Of a stretch of 64,000 nucleotides of DNA, positions 54,520-64,000 are shown piece by piece. Each line of letters begins with the position of its first letter. Within the stretch, counting starts at the first letter, position 1. This DNA comes from Azospirillum sp. SYSU D00513 (GTDB taxonomy: Bacteria; Pseudomonadota; Alphaproteobacteria; Azospirillales; Azospirillaceae). Both the position numbers and the translations under genes were made by a program. The notes under the pieces were generated by a model, which was not told the origin of the DNA, searched no databases, and worked only from the letters and a program-made list of their open reading frames with translations. The stretch lies in contig NZ_JAFIQV010000019.1 in assembly GCF_017356015.1 (NCBI RefSeq), positions 1 through 64,000 on the forward strand, in the 5' to 3' direction.

Positions 54520-54651
54520 GGCTTCGGCTTACCTGGATGCTGTTCGGCGAATCAGACGGAAACTGTCCCGGCTCTCACAAGAGAACCGGGCCGATAATTC
54601 GCAGACCCATGGCAAGCGGCTGTCCAATCATGCCGCCGACGTTAGCGTTGC

Positions 54652-54680
54652 GCCCGCGCGGGGTCAACCCTCGCGCGGGC
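54652..54680 (+). promoter_or_regulatory. Hairpin directly upstream of the GNAT gene
   Basis: GCCCGCGCG and CGCGCGGGC form a perfect 9-bp stem that continues inward with GGGT/ACCC after one bulge. It ends 13 bases before the ATG and touches the ribosome site GGAAGGAAG. It may limit translation, or be a terminator for a transcript from upstream. Confidence 0.4.
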
Positions 54681-54693
54681 CGGAAGGAAGAGC

Positions 54694-55305
54694 ATGACCG
54701 GCAGTCCCCAGACCACGCACCCGGTGACCATACGTCCGGCGAGCCCGGACGACGCGCCGGAGGTCGCCCCGCTGATCGACATGGCGGGGGGGGGCGTGTA
54801 CCGCTTCCTGCTGGACGGGCTGGTGCCGGGCATGGAGCCCGCGGAGATGCTGATGCCGGGGCTGGCCGGCAGCTCGGGCAGCTTTTCCCACCGGCAGATC
54901 GGCGTGGCCGAGGCCGGGGGGCGGGTGGTCGGGGTCGCGCATGCCTATCCCGTGGACTGGATGCGGATGGAGGATCACAGCGGCCTTCCGCCCGACCGCA
55001 TGGCCCATCTTGAGCCGTTTCACGGGACTCAGGACTGGGGCAGCTATTTCCTGTCGGCGCTCGCCGTCGAGCCGGATTACCGGCGCCGGGGCATCGCCGG
55101 CCGGCTGATGCAGTGGGTGTACGGCCGCGCGCGCGACGGCGGCTACGACCGCCTGACGCTTCACGTCTGGGCCGACAACGAAGCAGCGCGGTCCTTCTAC
55201 GCCTCGGAAGGATTCGAGGAGACCGCGCGGGCGCCGATCGCCTGGCACGAACGTCTCCCGCACCTGGGCGGAAGCATTCTGCTCAGCCGTTCCACGCGCC
55301 TCTGA
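54694..55305 (+). CDS. GNAT family N-acetyltransferase
   Basis: A 203-residue GNAT protein. The acetyl-CoA-binding motif is LSALAVEPDYRRRGIAGRLMQWVYGRARDGGYDRLTLHVWADNEAARSFYASEGFEE. The N-terminal VTIRPASPDDAPEVAPLIDMA is typical. Substrate unknown. It faces the receiver gene on the other strand, 10 bases away. Confidence 0.9.
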   Translation: MTGSPQTTHPVTIRPASPDDAPEVAPLIDMAGGGVYRFLLDGLVPGMEPAEMLMPGLAGSSGSFSHRQIGVAEAGGRVVGVAHAYPVDWMRMEDHSGLPPDRMAHLEPFHGTQDWGSYFLSALAVEPDYRRRGIAGRLMQWVYGRARDGGYDRLTLHVWADNEAARSFYASEGFEETARAPIAWHERLPHLGGSILLSRSTRL

Positions 55306-55315
55306 CCGCCGGCGG

Positions 55316-55819
55316 TCAGGAGGAGGCGGATCCGAGCCGCTCGGCCGCCGCCTTCAGCGCCGCCGCGATCTGGGGCGCGGAGTAGGGCTTGATCACGAAG
55401 TCCAGCGGGTTCGCTTCCAGCGCCAACCGGCGCAGGCCGGGGTCGGAATGGGCCGTCACGAAAATGGAGCGGATGCCGAGCTGGTCGTGGATCTGACGGG
55501 CCGCGTCGATCCCGCTCGTCCCATCGGCGAGCCGGATGTCCATCAGCACGAGGTCCGGCTTGTGAACGCGCGCCGCCCGGACCGCCTCGGGTGCGGAATC
55601 CGCCAGCTCGACCACCTCGTGCCCGAGCCTCAGGAGCTGCGCCTCGAGGTCCATGGCGGTGATCACCTCGTCCTCCACCACCAGGATCCGGAAGGGCCTC
55701 GCCACCCCGGCGGCACCGCCGCTGCCGTCGGCCTGCGTCGCGGCCACCGGCGGGCGCACGGGCGCGCCGGCCATCGATGCGTGGCGTTGGTGGTCGTGAC
55801 GAAGGCGGTGTGTAAGCAT
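55316..55819 (-). CDS. Single-domain response regulator
   Basis: A 167-residue protein. A basic N-terminal 45 residues (MLTHRLRHDHQRHASMAG) precede one receiver domain: ILVVEDEVITAMDLEAQLLRLGHEVVE, phospho-acceptor Asp in PDLVLMDIRLADGTSG, and the switch Lys in LDFVIKPYS. No output domain, so it likely acts by protein contact. This resembles FixJ/PhyR-less alphaproteobacterial Sdr proteins. Start at ATG 55819 is uncertain; ATG 55774 is possible. Confidence 0.8.
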   Translation of the reverse strand: MLTHRLRHDHQRHASMAGAPVRPPVAATQADGSGGAAGVARPFRILVVEDEVITAMDLEAQLLRLGHEVVELADSAPEAVRAARVHKPDLVLMDIRLADGTSGIDAARQIHDQLGIRSIFVTAHSDPGLRRLALEANPLDFVIKPYSAPQIAAALKAAAERLGSASS

Positions 55820-56155
55820 TCGGGGTATCTCGATCTTGTATATCAGAAAAATGCCATACAAAGGCGGGCCTGTCACCCCCGCCCGGCACTGCCAAATCGG
55901 TAGGCGTCCTATACCGAAGGCCAGTAAAGCCACCGCAAGGCGCGGCTCCTTCCAGGCAACGGCGAACCCACTGCCGTTTCATTGCGCAGATACCGCAGAC
56001 GCTACGGAAAATGCTCTTATCCGACGGCTAAGCTGCACAAATCATTGGCATGAACGTGCCGAGCGCGTGCAAAAGCCCTCAAAATAGGCAGAATAGGGCT
56101 TTCCCATGTTTCGTCCCGACGCCCGCAGCCCCTGGTTTCCCGCGCTTTCGGTGCT
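55820..56155 (+). other. Intergenic region upstream of the guanidine operon
   Basis: No credible gene in about 335 bases, which are AT-richer than most of the window. TGCAC (56034-56038) and GTGCA (56067-56071) are possible NtrC half-sites, 145 and 110 bases before the predicted start. They do not form a full consensus pair. The region is a natural place for sigma-54 enhancer sites. Confidence 0.4.
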
Positions 56156-56170
56156 TGGCACGGGGCTTGC
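56156..56170 (+). promoter_or_regulatory. Sigma-54 promoter of the guanidine operon
   Basis: TTGGCACGGGGCTTGC (from 56155) matches the -24/-12 consensus TGGCAC-N5-TTGC with correct GG-N10-GC spacing. Transcription would start near 56181, about 10 bases before the riboswitch. Sigma-54 with NtrC controls nitrogen-scavenging genes in proteobacteria, which suits the operon's role. Confidence 0.85.
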
Positions 56171-56188
56171 GATCAGCAGCATGAAAAG

Positions 56189-56304
56189 CAGCTAGGGTTC
56201 CGGCCGGTCCGCGCAATCGCACGGGTCCGGCGCCTGGTCCGAGAACGGCGACCCACCCGGTGAACAGCGGGCGGGCACACGGCGGGACAAAAGCCCGGGA
56301 GGTC
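56189..56304 (+). ncRNA. Guanidine-I (ykkC) riboswitch
   Basis: The conserved blocks of the ykkC aptamer appear in order: CTAGGGTTCCG (56192-56202), CTGGTCCGAGAACG (from 56233), and ACACGGCGGGACAAAAGCCC then GGGAGG (56277-56302). Pairing between the first block's flanks and the central GGTCC-type helices is visible. The aptamer binds guanidinium and turns on guanidine metabolism or export genes. Downstream, a CACGGAG/CTCCGTG helix (56307-56313 with 56339-56345) and a CCTCCC segment that can pair with the ribosome site or the aptamer's GGGAGG could form the expression platform. No T-rich terminator is seen. Confidence 0.92.
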
Positions 56305-56470
56305 TTCACGGAGAAATGCGGCTCCGGTGGGACTCCCCCTCCGTGCGGCATTCCTCCCTGGATGGGGTGCGGCCGCCGGCGCGCTGCTGTCACGTGGGAC
56401 CGCCCACGTTCGCAGCCTCACCCCGAATACCGACCGCGCGATGCATGAGGCGTCGCGCAAGGAGGCTGGG

Positions 56471-57214
56471 ATGAGCGCTCAAGACGTCCTGTACGAGGAT
56501 GAGATCCCCGGTGGCAAGCACTGGTCCCTCACGGTCAAGCGCGGCACGGTTCTGCGGCTGATCGACCTGGAGGGCGGCGCCAACGTGGGCATGCTGTTCT
56601 ACAACCCCCAGAACCTGCTGGAGCGCTACAACGCGCCCGACACGCTGAAGTGCCAGCACACCTTCAAGCTGACCGCCGGGCACTGCCTCTATTCCGACAT
56701 GGGGCGCATCTTCTGCTCCATCACCGAGGACACGTCCGGCTGGCACGACACGGTCTGCGGCAACAGCACCCGGGCGATGGTGGCCGAACGCTGGGGTGCC
56801 AAAAGCTACCAGGAGTTCCGCAACGACTGGACGTTGAACGGCCATGACAGCTTCCTCGTGGAAGCCGCCAAGTACGGGCTGGGAAAGCGCGACCTCGCCG
56901 CGAACGTGAACTGGTTCAGCAAGGTCCATACGGAGGAGGACGGGACGCTCGTCTTCGATCCCTCCCACGCCAGGGCCGGCGCGTACGTCGACCTGCGTTT
57001 CGAGATGGACACGCTGGTGCTGTTCCACAGCTGCCCGCACCCGCTGAACCCGGCGGCGGACTACCCGCGCAAGCCCATCGCCTACCAGCTCCGCGAGGCC
57101 GCTCCCGTGGCGGAGGACGACCGCTGCCGCCTCTCCCGCCCGGAGAACGGGCGCGGCTTCGAGAACAACCGCCTCTATCACCTCTGTGGCCACGGCCACG
57201 GTCACGGCTGCTGA
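56471..57214 (+). CDS. DUF1989 protein, carboxyguanidine deiminase subunit (urea carboxylase-associated protein 2)
   Basis: A 247-residue DUF1989 protein. Conserved-looking parts: GTVLRLIDLEGGANVGMLFYNP, LYSDMGRIFCSITEDTSGWHDTVCG, VNWFSKV, and FHSCPHPLNP. It was long named urea carboxylase-associated protein. Work on Pseudomonas showed that such pairs (CgdA/CgdB) deiminate carboxyguanidine to allophanate. The C-terminus LCGHGHGHGC is an unusual Cys/His-rich tail that may bind metal. ATG 56471 follows AAGGAGGCTGGG. First gene behind the riboswitch. Confidence 0.85.
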   Translation: MSAQDVLYEDEIPGGKHWSLTVKRGTVLRLIDLEGGANVGMLFYNPQNLLERYNAPDTLKCQHTFKLTAGHCLYSDMGRIFCSITEDTSGWHDTVCGNSTRAMVAERWGAKSYQEFRNDWTLNGHDSFLVEAAKYGLGKRDLAANVNWFSKVHTEEDGTLVFDPSHARAGAYVDLRFEMDTLVLFHSCPHPLNPAADYPRKPIAYQLREAAPVAEDDRCRLSRPENGRGFENNRLYHLCGHGHGHGC

Positions 57215-57232
57215 CGGGAAGGGCGAAACACC

Positions 57233-57877
57233 ATGATCAAGGAAAGCACGCTCAACCCCGCCGACGCCTCCTACCGCAAGGTGGTCCCGGCCGGCGACTA
57301 CTGGATCCACACGGTCGTCAAGGGGCAGGTCTTCCGCATCCTCGACCTGGAGGGCAACCAGGCCGCCGACACGCTCTTCTTCAGCGCCGCCGATCCGGCC
57401 GAGCGCTACAGCGCCGTGGACACCATCCGGGAGCAGCGCAACGTCTATCTGACGGTCGGCACGAAGCTGATGTCCACCGCCGGCAACCCGATGCTGGAGA
57501 TCGTCGCCGACACGGTCGGCCGCCACGACACGCTGGGCGGCGCCTGCGCAACGGAATCCAACACCGTCCGCTATGCCCTTGAAAAGAAGACGATGCACGC
57601 CTGCCGCGACAGCTACCTGCTGGCGGTGACCGAGCATGAGGAGTTCGGGCTGACCAAGCGCGACATCACCCACAACATCAACTTCTTCATGAACGTCCCG
57701 GTCACCCCCGATGGCGGCCTGACCTTCGCCGACGGCGTCAGCGCGCCGGGGAAATACGTGGAGATGCGCGCGGAGATGGACGTGACCGTCCTGATCTCCA
57801 ACTGCCCGCAGCTCAACAACCCTTGCAACGCCTACAACCCCACGCCCATCGAAGTTCTGATCTGGGACGCCGCCTGA
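57233..57877 (+). CDS. DUF1989 protein, carboxyguanidine deiminase subunit (urea carboxylase-associated protein 1)
   Basis: A 214-residue paralogue of the preceding protein: [49 protein letters not shown], and [20 protein letters not shown]. The conserved Cys/His residues of the family are present. It probably forms the deiminase with its neighbour. It is 18 bases after it, and its stop overlaps the carboxylase start (TGATG). Confidence 0.86.
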   Translation: MIKESTLNPADASYRKVVPAGDYWIHTVVKGQVFRILDLEGNQAADTLFFSAADPAERYSAVDTIREQRNVYLTVGTKLMSTAGNPMLEIVADTVGRHDTLGGACATESNTVRYALEKKTMHACRDSYLLAVTEHEEFGLTKRDITHNINFFMNVPVTPDGGLTFADGVSAPGKYVEMRAEMDVTVLISNCPQLNNPCNAYNPTPIEVLIWDAA

Positions 57878-60800
57878 TGTTCAAGAAAGTCCTGATCGCG
57901 AACCGTGGCGAGATCGCCTGCCGCGTGATCCGCACGCTCGACCGCATGGGCATCGCCTCGGTCGCGGTGTATTCCGAGGCCGACGCCCATTCCCTGCATG
58001 TAGCGCTGGCCGGCGAGGCCGTCCTCATCGGCCCGGCGGCCGTGTCGGAGAGCTACCTCAACGCCGACCGCATCCTGGAGGCGGCCCGCGCCACGGGCGC
58101 GGAGGCCATCCATCCCGGCTACGGCTTCCTGTCGGAGAATCCGGGCTTCGCCGAGGCCTGCGCCAAGGCCGGCATCACCTTCATCGGCCCGACCGCGGAG
58201 CAGATGCGCGCCTTCGGCCTGAAGCACACGGCGCGCGAGCTGGCGGAGCGGAGCGGGGTGCCGCTGTCCCCCGGCAGCGGCCTGCTGACCGATGCCGAAC
58301 ACGCCAAGGCCGAGGCCGCGCGCATCGGCTATCCGGTGATGATCAAGAGCACGGCCGGCGGCGGCGGCATCGGCATGTCGCTGTGCCGCGACCCCGAGAC
58401 GCTGGCCGCGCAGTACGAGGCCGTGCTGCGCCTGTCCCGCAACAATTTCAAGGACATCGGCGTCTTTCTTGAGAAGTTCGTCGAACAGGCGCGCCACATC
58501 GAGGTGCAGATCTTCGGCGATGGCAAGGGCGGCGTGGTGGCGCTTGGCGAGCGCGACTGCTCGGCCCAGCGCCGCAATCAGAAGGTCATCGAGGAGACCC
58601 CGGCGCCGGGCATCTCCGAGGAGCTGCGCCGCGGCCTGTTCGACGCGGCCGAACGGCTCGGCCGCGCCGTGAACTACCAGTCCGCCGGCACCGTGGAATT
58701 CGTCTACGACGCGGCGGCGGGCGAGGCCTATTTCCTGGAGGTCAACACCCGCCTCCAGGTCGAGCATGGCGTCACCGAGGAGGTGACCGGCATCGACCTT
58801 GTGGAATGGATGATCCGGCAGGCCGCCGGCGAGCCTCTGCCGCTCGCCGCGCATGCAGGGACGGCCAAGGGGGCCTCCATCCAGGTGCGCGTCTATGCCG
58901 AGGATCCCGGCCGCAACTTCCGCCCCTCCTCGGGCATCCTGACCGAAGCGACCTTCCCCGAGGACGCCCGTGTCGAGACCTGGGTGGAGCGCGGCAGCGA
59001 GGTCACGCCCTTCTACGACCCGCTGGTCGCCAAGGTGATCGTGCGGGGCACGGACCGGGCAGACGCGCTCGCAAAGCTGCGCGACGCGCTGGCGCGCTGC
59101 CGCCTGGCCGGCATCGAGACCAACCTCGGCTACCTGCGCCAGCTCGCCGCCGACCCGGTCTTCGCCGAGGGCGGCATCACCACCCGCTACCTGGAGACCG
59201 TGGCTTACAAGGCCCGCACGGTCGAGGTGGTGACGCCCGGCACCATGACCACGGTCCAGGACCATCCCGGCCGCGTCGGTTACTGGGAGGTCGGCGTGCC
59301 GCCGTCGGGGCCGATGGATCCGCTGGCCTTCCGGCTCGGCAACAAGGCGCTCGGCAACCCCGACGATGCCGCCGGCCTGGAGATCACCGTCTCCGGCCCG
59401 ACCCTGCGGTTCAACACGGAAGCCGTGGTCTGCCTGACCGGTGCCGCCATGCCGGCGACGCTGGACGGGGAGGCGGTTCCCTTCTGGACGCCGGTCACGG
59501 TTCCCGCCGGCGCTACCCTGCGCATCGGTGCCGCGACCGAGGCCGGCTGCCGCGCCTATCTGCTGGTGCGGGGCGGCATCGACGTGCCGGACTATCTCGG
59601 CAGCAAATCCACCTTCACGCTCGGCAAGTTCGGCGGCCACGGCGGCCGGGCGCTGATGCCCGGCGACATGCTGCCGCTGGGAGACGCGCCGGCCGGCGAG
59701 GTTCAGGCGGTTCCTGAAGACCTCATCCCAACCATCGGGAAAAGCTGGGAAATCGGCGTTCTGTACGGGCCGCACGGTGCGCCGGACTTCTTCACGGACG
59801 AGGACATCGCGGTCTTCTTCGACGCGGACTGGGAGGTGCATTACAACTCCAGCCGCACCGGCGTCCGGCTGATCGGGCCGAAGCCGAAATGGGCGCGCAC
59901 CGACGGCGGCGAGGCCGGGCTGCACCCCTCCAACATCCATGACAACGCCTACGCCATCGGCGCCATCGACTTCACCGGCGACATGCCGGTGATCCTCGGG
60001 CCGGACGGGCCGAGCCTGGGCGGCTTCGTCTGCCCGGCGACCATTGTCGCGGCCGAGCTGTGGAAGGTCGGCCAGCTCCGCCCTGGCGACCGGCTGCGCT
60101 TCCGCCGCCTGACGCCGACCGAGGCCGCCGCGCGCGAGGACGCGCAGGAACAGGCCATCTCGGCGCTGGTGGCCGTGGATCCCGCTGGCCTGCCGCCGCG
60201 TCCCGGCACCGGGGCGGACGACGCCGTCCTGCGCCGCCTGCCGGCCCACGACGGCGGCGAGGCGGTGGTCTACCGGCGGGCCGGCGACAAGTACCTGCTG
60301 GTCGAGTACGGCCCGCTGGTGCTGGACCTGACCTTGCGCTTCCGCGTCCACGCGCTCCAGCAATGGCTGAAGGCGCGCGATCTTCCGGGCATCCTCGACC
60401 TCACGCCGGGCATCCGCTCCCTCCAGATCCATTACGAGAGCCGCGAGCTGCCGCTCCAGCGCCTGCTCGACCTGCTGTCGGAGGCGGAGGACGATCTTGC
60501 CGTACTCGACGACATCGAGGTGCCGAGCCGCGTCATCCACCTGCCGCTGTCCTGGGACGACGAGGCGACCCGCCTCGCCATCGCCAAATACATGCAGTCG
60601 GTGCGCGCCGACGCTCCCTGGTGCCCCAGCAACATCGAGTTCATCCGCCGCATCAACGGGCTGGACGACATCGAGGCGGTGAAAGAGATCGTCTTCAACG
60701 CCAGCTACCTCGTCATGGGGTTGGGTGACGTCTATCTCGGGGCGCCCGTCGCCACCCCGCTGGACCCCCGCCAGCGGCTCGTCACCACCAAGTACAACCC

Positions 60801-61491
60801 CGCCCGCACCTGGACGCCGGAGAACGCGGTGGGCATCGGCGGCGCTTACATGTGCGTCTACGGCATGGAGGGGCCGGGCGGTTACCAGTTCGTCGGCCGG
60901 ACCTGCCAGATGTGGAACACCTACCGGACCACCGACGCCTTCGAGACCGGCAAGCCCTGGCTGCTGCGCCATTTCGACCAGATCCGTTTCTTCCCAGTCT
61001 CCCATGACGAGCTGATGCGCTTCCGCGCCGACTTCCCGCTGGGGCGGGCGTCCCTGCGCATCACCGAGGAAACCTTCCGTCTCGGCGACTACCGCCGCTT
61101 CCTTGAGGAGAACCGGGAGAGCATCACGGCCTTCAAGACGCGCCAGCAGACGGCCTTCGAGGAGGAGCGGGCGCGCTGGGAGGCGTCGGGCCAGATCGGC
61201 TACGCCGCCGAGATGCCGGACGAGGCGCCCGCCGACGAGTCCGACCTGCCGCCGGGCGGCGAGGCGGTCCCGAGCCCCGTGCCGGGCAGCGTCTGGAAGA
61301 TCGCCGTGGCGGCCGGCAGCACGGTCAAGGCGGGCGAGCCGCTGGTGATCGTGGAATCCATGAAGATGGAGATCACCGTTCCGGCGCCCGCCGACGGGAC
61401 GCTCGTCGAGATCCGTTGCGCGGAGGGGCAGGCCGTCACCCTCGGCCAGACGCTCGCCGTCGTCGTCCCCTCCGCCGTCGTGCCCGCCTGA
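57877..61491 (+). CDS. Biotin-dependent guanidine/urea carboxylase
   Basis: A 1204-residue enzyme. Order: biotin carboxylase (1-450: [23 protein letters not shown] loop [24 protein letters not shown]), carboxyltransferase with KipA-like (about 455-770: [20 protein letters not shown]) and KipI-like halves (about 785-1030: [20 protein letters not shown]; then [20 protein letters not shown]), and a biotinyl domain with Lys 1163 in VESMKMEIT. Urea carboxylase homologues in such clusters prefer guanidine. The guanidine-I riboswitch and DUF1989 pair favour carboxyguanidine as product. An active-site residue comparison with characterised guanidine carboxylases would settle it. Confidence 0.9.
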   Translation: MFKKVLIANRGEIACRVIRTLDRMGIASVAVYSEADAHSLHVALAGEAVLIGPAAVSESYLNADRILEAARATGAEAIHPGYGFLSENPGFAEACAKAGITFIGPTAEQMRAFGLKHTARELAERSGVPLSPGSGLLTDAEHAKAEAARIGYPVMIKSTAGGGGIGMSLCRDPETLAAQYEAVLRLSRNNFKDIGVFLEKFVEQARHIEVQIFGDGKGGVVALGERDCSAQRRNQKVIEETPAPGISEELRRGLFDAAERLGRAVNYQSAGTVEFVYDAAAGEAYFLEVNTRLQVEHGVTEEVTGIDLVEWMIRQAAGEPLPLAAHAGTAKGASIQVRVYAEDPGRNFRPSSGILTEATFPEDARVETWVERGSEVTPFYDPLVAKVIVRGTDRADALAKLRDALARCRLAGIETNLGYLRQLAADPVFAEGGITTRYLETVAYKARTVEVVTPGTMTTVQDHPGRVGYWEVGVPPSGPMDPLAFRLGNKALGNPDDAAGLEITVSGPTLRFNTEAVVCLTGAAMPATLDGEAVPFWTPVTVPAGATLRIGAATEAGCRAYLLVRGGIDVPDYLGSKSTFTLGKFGGHGGRALMPGDMLPLGDAPAGEVQAVPEDLIPTIGKSWEIGVLYGPHGAPDFFTDEDIAVFFDADWEVHYNSSRTGVRLIGPKPKWARTDGGEAGLHPSNIHDNAYAIGAIDFTGDMPVILGPDGPSLGGFVCPATIVAAELWKVGQLRPGDRLRFRRLTPTEAAAREDAQEQAISALVAVDPAGLPPRPGTGADDAVLRRLPAHDGGEAVVYRRAGDKYLLVEYGPLVLDLTLRFRVHALQQWLKARDLPGILDLTPGIRSLQIHYESRELPLQRLLDLLSEAEDDLAVLDDIEVPSRVIHLPLSWDDEATRLAIAKYMQSVRADAPWCPSNIEFIRRINGLDDIEAVKEIVFNASYLVMGLGDVYLGAPVATPLDPRQRLVTTKYNPARTWTPENAVGIGGAYMCVYGMEGPGGYQFVGRTCQMWNTYRTTDAFETGKPWLLRHFDQIRFFPVSHDELMRFRADFPLGRASLRITEETFRLGDYRRFLEENRESITAFKTRQQTAFEEERARWEASGQIGYAAEMPDEAPADESDLPPGGEAVPSPVPGSVWKIAVAAGSTVKAGEPLVIVESMKMEITVPAPADGTLVEIRCAEGQAVTLGQTLAVVVPSAVVPA

Positions 61492-61506
61492 GAGCTGCCA
61501 GGAGCT

Positions 61507-63324
61507 ATGAAGATCATGTCGCAAAGCCTTGAAATCGCGGTTCTCTCCCGTGGCTACGCCGACGGCTCCCTGACGCCGGAATCGGTGCTCGACACGGTCT
61601 ATGGCCGGATCGCCGAGCGCGGCGAGCGGCCGGTCTGGATCGCGCTGGTTCCGCGCGAGGAGGCCGGACGGAAGCTCGCCGAGGCCCGCGCGCGGCGGGA
61701 CGCGGGCGAGGAGCTGCCGCTCTTCGGCATCCCCTTCGCGGTGAAGGACAACATCGACGTGGCCGGCATGCCGACCACCGCCGCCTGCCCGGACTTCGCC
61801 CATGTGCCGGACCGTTCCGCCACGGTGGTGGAGCGGCTGGTGGGGGCCGGCGCCATCCTGATCGGCAAGACCAACCTGGACCAGTTCGCCACCGGGCTGG
61901 TCGGCACCCGATCGCCCTACGGCATCTGCTCGTCGGTCTTCGACGCGCGCTACGTGTCGGGCGGGTCGAGCGCCGGGTCGGGTGTCGCGGTGGGCGCGGG
62001 GCTTGTCAGCTTCGCGCTCGGCACCGACACGGCGGGCTCCGGCCGCGTGCCGGCGGGCTTCAACAACGTCGTCGGGCTGAAGCCGACCAAGGGCTTCATC
62101 AGCACGGCGGGCGTGCTGCCGGCCTGCCGGACGCAGGATGTGGTGTCGGTCTTCGCGGGCAGCTGCGGCGACGCGCTGGCGGTGCTGAATGCGGCGGGCG
62201 GCTTCGACGCCGCCGACCCCTATTCCCGCTGCGCGCCCGCCGGCGCCGCCCGTCCGGCGCACTGGCCGAAGGGCTTCCGCTTCGGCGTGCCCCGGGAAGG
62301 GCTGGAGTTCTTCGGCGACGAAGCCGCGTCCGCCCTCTTCACCGAGGCGGTCGCCCGGCTGGAGTCGCTGGGTGGCACGGCGGTGCCGGTGGACTACACC
62401 GTGTTCCGCGACGCGGCCTCGCTGCTCTACGCCGGCCCCTGGGTAGCGGAGCGTCTGGCCGCCGTCCGCGACTTCGCGCTGTCCAAGCCGGACTCGCTGC
62501 ACCCCGTGGTCGGCGGCATCATCCTGGGTGCGAAGGAGAAGACCGCCGTCGAGACCTTCGAGGGCATGTACCGGCTGGCCGAGCTGACCCGCCGGGCCGA
62601 GGCCGAATGGGCGAAGATGGACGTGCTGCTGCTGCCCACCACCGGTACGACCTACACGATCGAGGAGCTGCTGGCCGACCCGGTCCGGCTGAACACGAAT
62701 CTCGGCTACTACACGAACTTCGTGAACCTTATGGACCTGTCGGCCATTGCCGTGCCGGCCGGCTTCCGGGAGAACGGGCTGCCCTTCGGCGTCACCTTCG
62801 TCGGTGCCGCCTTCGCCGACGGCGCGCTGGCCGCACTGGCCGACCGCTTCCACCGTCTCCAAGGCCCGACCATCGGCGCCACGGGCCAGCCGGTCGCCGG
62901 CCCGGCTCTGGAGGATGCGCTGGAGGCCGCGGCACCCGGCACCGTGCGCATCGCGGTCGTCGGCGCGCATCTGACGGGCCAGCCGCTGAACCACCAGCTC
63001 ACCGGCCGCAACGGCCGGCTTGTCGCCACCACGGCCAGCGCCGCGGGCTACCGGCTCTATTCGCTGCCCGGCACGGTGCCGGCCAAGCCAGGCCTCGTCC
63101 GCGACGCCGCCGGCCCCGGCGGGATCGAGCTGGAGGTCTGGGAGCTGGACACCGCGTCCTTCGGAAGCTTCGTCGCCGAGGTCCCGGCACCCATGGCCAT
63201 CGGCTCGGTCGAACTCGCCGACGGCAGCCGGGTGAAGGGCTTCCTGTGCGAGCCCATCGCCCTGGAGGGTGCGGAGGAGATCACCCGCTTCGGCGGATGG
63301 CGCAACTGGCTCGCCCGCGCCTGA
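61507..63324 (+). CDS. atzF: Allophanate hydrolase
   Basis: A 605-residue enzyme. The amidase-signature domain (1-440) has the Ser-cisSer-Lys triad ([11 protein letters not shown] and [17 protein letters not shown]). A C-terminal AtzF-type domain (450-605: [37 protein letters not shown]) follows; in homologues it completes conversion to CO2 and ammonia. It would process allophanate made by the deiminase pair. Start at ATG 61507 or 61516; AGGAG is close to the first and better spaced for the second. Confidence 0.93.
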   Translation: MKIMSQSLEIAVLSRGYADGSLTPESVLDTVYGRIAERGERPVWIALVPREEAGRKLAEARARRDAGEELPLFGIPFAVKDNIDVAGMPTTAACPDFAHVPDRSATVVERLVGAGAILIGKTNLDQFATGLVGTRSPYGICSSVFDARYVSGGSSAGSGVAVGAGLVSFALGTDTAGSGRVPAGFNNVVGLKPTKGFISTAGVLPACRTQDVVSVFAGSCGDALAVLNAAGGFDAADPYSRCAPAGAARPAHWPKGFRFGVPREGLEFFGDEAASALFTEAVARLESLGGTAVPVDYTVFRDAASLLYAGPWVAERLAAVRDFALSKPDSLHPVVGGIILGAKEKTAVETFEGMYRLAELTRRAEAEWAKMDVLLLPTTGTTYTIEELLADPVRLNTNLGYYTNFVNLMDLSAIAVPAGFRENGLPFGVTFVGAAFADGALAALADRFHRLQGPTIGATGQPVAGPALEDALEAAAPGTVRIAVVGAHLTGQPLNHQLTGRNGRLVATTASAAGYRLYSLPGTVPAKPGLVRDAAGPGGIELEVWELDTASFGSFVAEVPAPMAIGSVELADGSRVKGFLCEPIALEGAEEITRFGGWRNWLARA

Positions 63325-63396
63325 CAGCCTTAACCCTATCCGACAGCCCGAACCCGCCCTGACCCCGCCCTGACCCCCATGGAAGGAACATCCCGC

Positions 63397-64000
63397 ATGC
63401 GGACCTTTTTCAAGCGCGCGGTCCTTGCCGCCGCCCTCGCGACCGCCGTCTTCACCGTGCAGTCGCCGGCCTCGGCCGCCGAGAAGTCGTCCTTCAAGGT
63501 CGCCTGGTCGATCTACGCGGGCTGGATGCCCTGGGGCTACGCCGCCGAAAGCGGCATCATGAAGAAGTGGGCCGACAAGTACGGCATCCAGGTCGAGATC
63601 GTTCAGGTCAACGACTACATCGAGTCCATCAACCAGTACACGGCCGGCGCCTTCGACGGCTGCGTGATGACCAACATGGACGCGCTGACCATTCCTGCGG
63701 CGGGCGGGGTGGATTCCACCTCGCTGATCGTCGGCGACTTCTCCGACGGCAACGACGGGCTGGTGGTCAAGAAGGGCAAGAGCATCGCCGAGTTGAAGGG
63801 CCAGCGCGTCAATCTGGTCGAGCTGTCGGTGTCGCACTACCTGCTGGCCCGCGCGCTCGACAGCGCCGGGCTGACGGAGCGCGACGTGCGGGTGGTGAAC
63901 ACGGCCGACGCCGACATCGTCTCCGCCTTCACCTCGTCGGACGACGTGACCGCCGTGGTCACCTGGAACCCGCAGCTGAGCGAGGTGAAGAAGGCCCCCG
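63397..64000 (+). CDS. ABC transporter periplasmic binding protein (partial at window end)
   Basis: Only the first about 201 residues are inside the window. A signal peptide (FFKRAVLAAALATAVFTVQSPASAAE) precedes an SsuA/NMT1-type fold: FKVAWSIYAGWMPWGYAAESGIMKKWADKYGIQVEIVQVNDYIESINQY. This matches the binding protein usually found with urea/guanidine carboxylase clusters (TIGR03427 type). Its permease and ATPase genes probably follow beyond the window. The ligand may be guanidine or a related compound. Confidence 0.85.
   Translation, partial: MRTFFKRAVLAAALATAVFTVQSPASAAEKSSFKVAWSIYAGWMPWGYAAESGIMKKWADKYGIQVEIVQVNDYIESINQYTAGAFDGCVMTNMDALTIPAAGGVDSTSLIVGDFSDGNDGLVVKKGKSIAELKGQRVNLVELSVSHYLLARALDSAGLTERDVRVVNTADADIVSAFTSSDDVTAVVTWNPQLSEVKKAP

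Noticed and set aside
56034..56071. TGCAC and GTGCA as an NtrC enhancer
   Set aside because: They are half-sites about 28 bases apart, not the GCAC-N7-GTGC arrangement; kept only as a weak remark.
56258..56302. Could the upstream structure be only a GC-rich hairpin?
   Set aside because: The ordered conserved blocks of ykkC (CTAGGGTTCCG, GGTCCGAGA, GGGACAAAAGCCC) cannot be explained by composition alone.
57832..63837. 2001-codon open frame on the minus strand
   Set aside because: It is a shadow of the carboxylase and allophanate hydrolase genes in very GC-rich DNA. The translation is His/Arg/Gly-rich with no domain.

Overview
The window is about 64 kb of very GC-rich DNA, densely coded on both strands. 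It looks like a chromosomal segment of an alphaproteobacterium of the Azospirillum/Rhodospirillales type. The reasons are the order flgB-flgC-fliE-fliQ-fliR-flhB-cckA-recA, a CckA-type hybrid kinase, an exact GAAC-N7-GAAC SOS box before recA, the eukaryote-like NADP isocitrate dehydrogenase, and the psd-pssA pair. The genus is inferred from gene content, not from a marker search.

Layout. 1-90: REP-like palindrome. 178-735: periplasmic copper chaperone (PCu(A)C). 959-7016: flagellar rod and export genes, then cckA. 7186-8427: recA with SOS box, promoter and terminator. 8483-16620: an accessory-looking block that separates recA from alaS. It holds a multicopper oxidase with a CueR-like promoter candidate, a sulfotransferase, a superfamily 2 helicase, a hipBA module with three evenly spaced operators, a frameshifted DUF29 gene and a higBA module. 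16825-31903: housekeeping genes (alaS, a MoxR ATPase, a Thr/Ser dehydratase, a receiver-HPt protein, aroC, fabI, yihY, a CbpA-like dnaJ, lipoproteins, pdxH, fieF, nth). 32108-41248: a branched-chain-amino-acid-type ABC importer (livK, livHMG, livF). It is broken up by a TPR/glycosyltransferase gene, a lipoprotein gene and an acyl-CoA synthetase gene. 41271-54519: a TRIC-type channel, a pirin, the TIGR02588/TIGR02587 pair, exoD, icd, a LOG protein, cytochromes c, a LysM protein, a Phd/PIN toxin-antitoxin pair and psd-pssA. 54694-55819: a GNAT acetyltransferase and a receiver protein.

56156-64000 is the most informative part. A near-consensus sigma-54 promoter lies just before a guanidine-I (ykkC) riboswitch. 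These precede two DUF1989 proteins, a biotin-dependent carboxylase of the urea carboxylase family, allophanate hydrolase, and the start of a periplasmic binding protein gene. By the riboswitch and gene content this is best read as a guanidine-assimilation operon (carboxylation, then deimination, then allophanate hydrolysis to ammonia). It appears to be under both nitrogen (sigma-54) and guanidine control, rather than a urea operon.

No rRNA, tRNA, CRISPR array or insertion sequence was found. Three type II toxin-antitoxin modules (hipBA, higBA, Phd/PIN) are present, and two of them have clear palindromic operators at their promoters.
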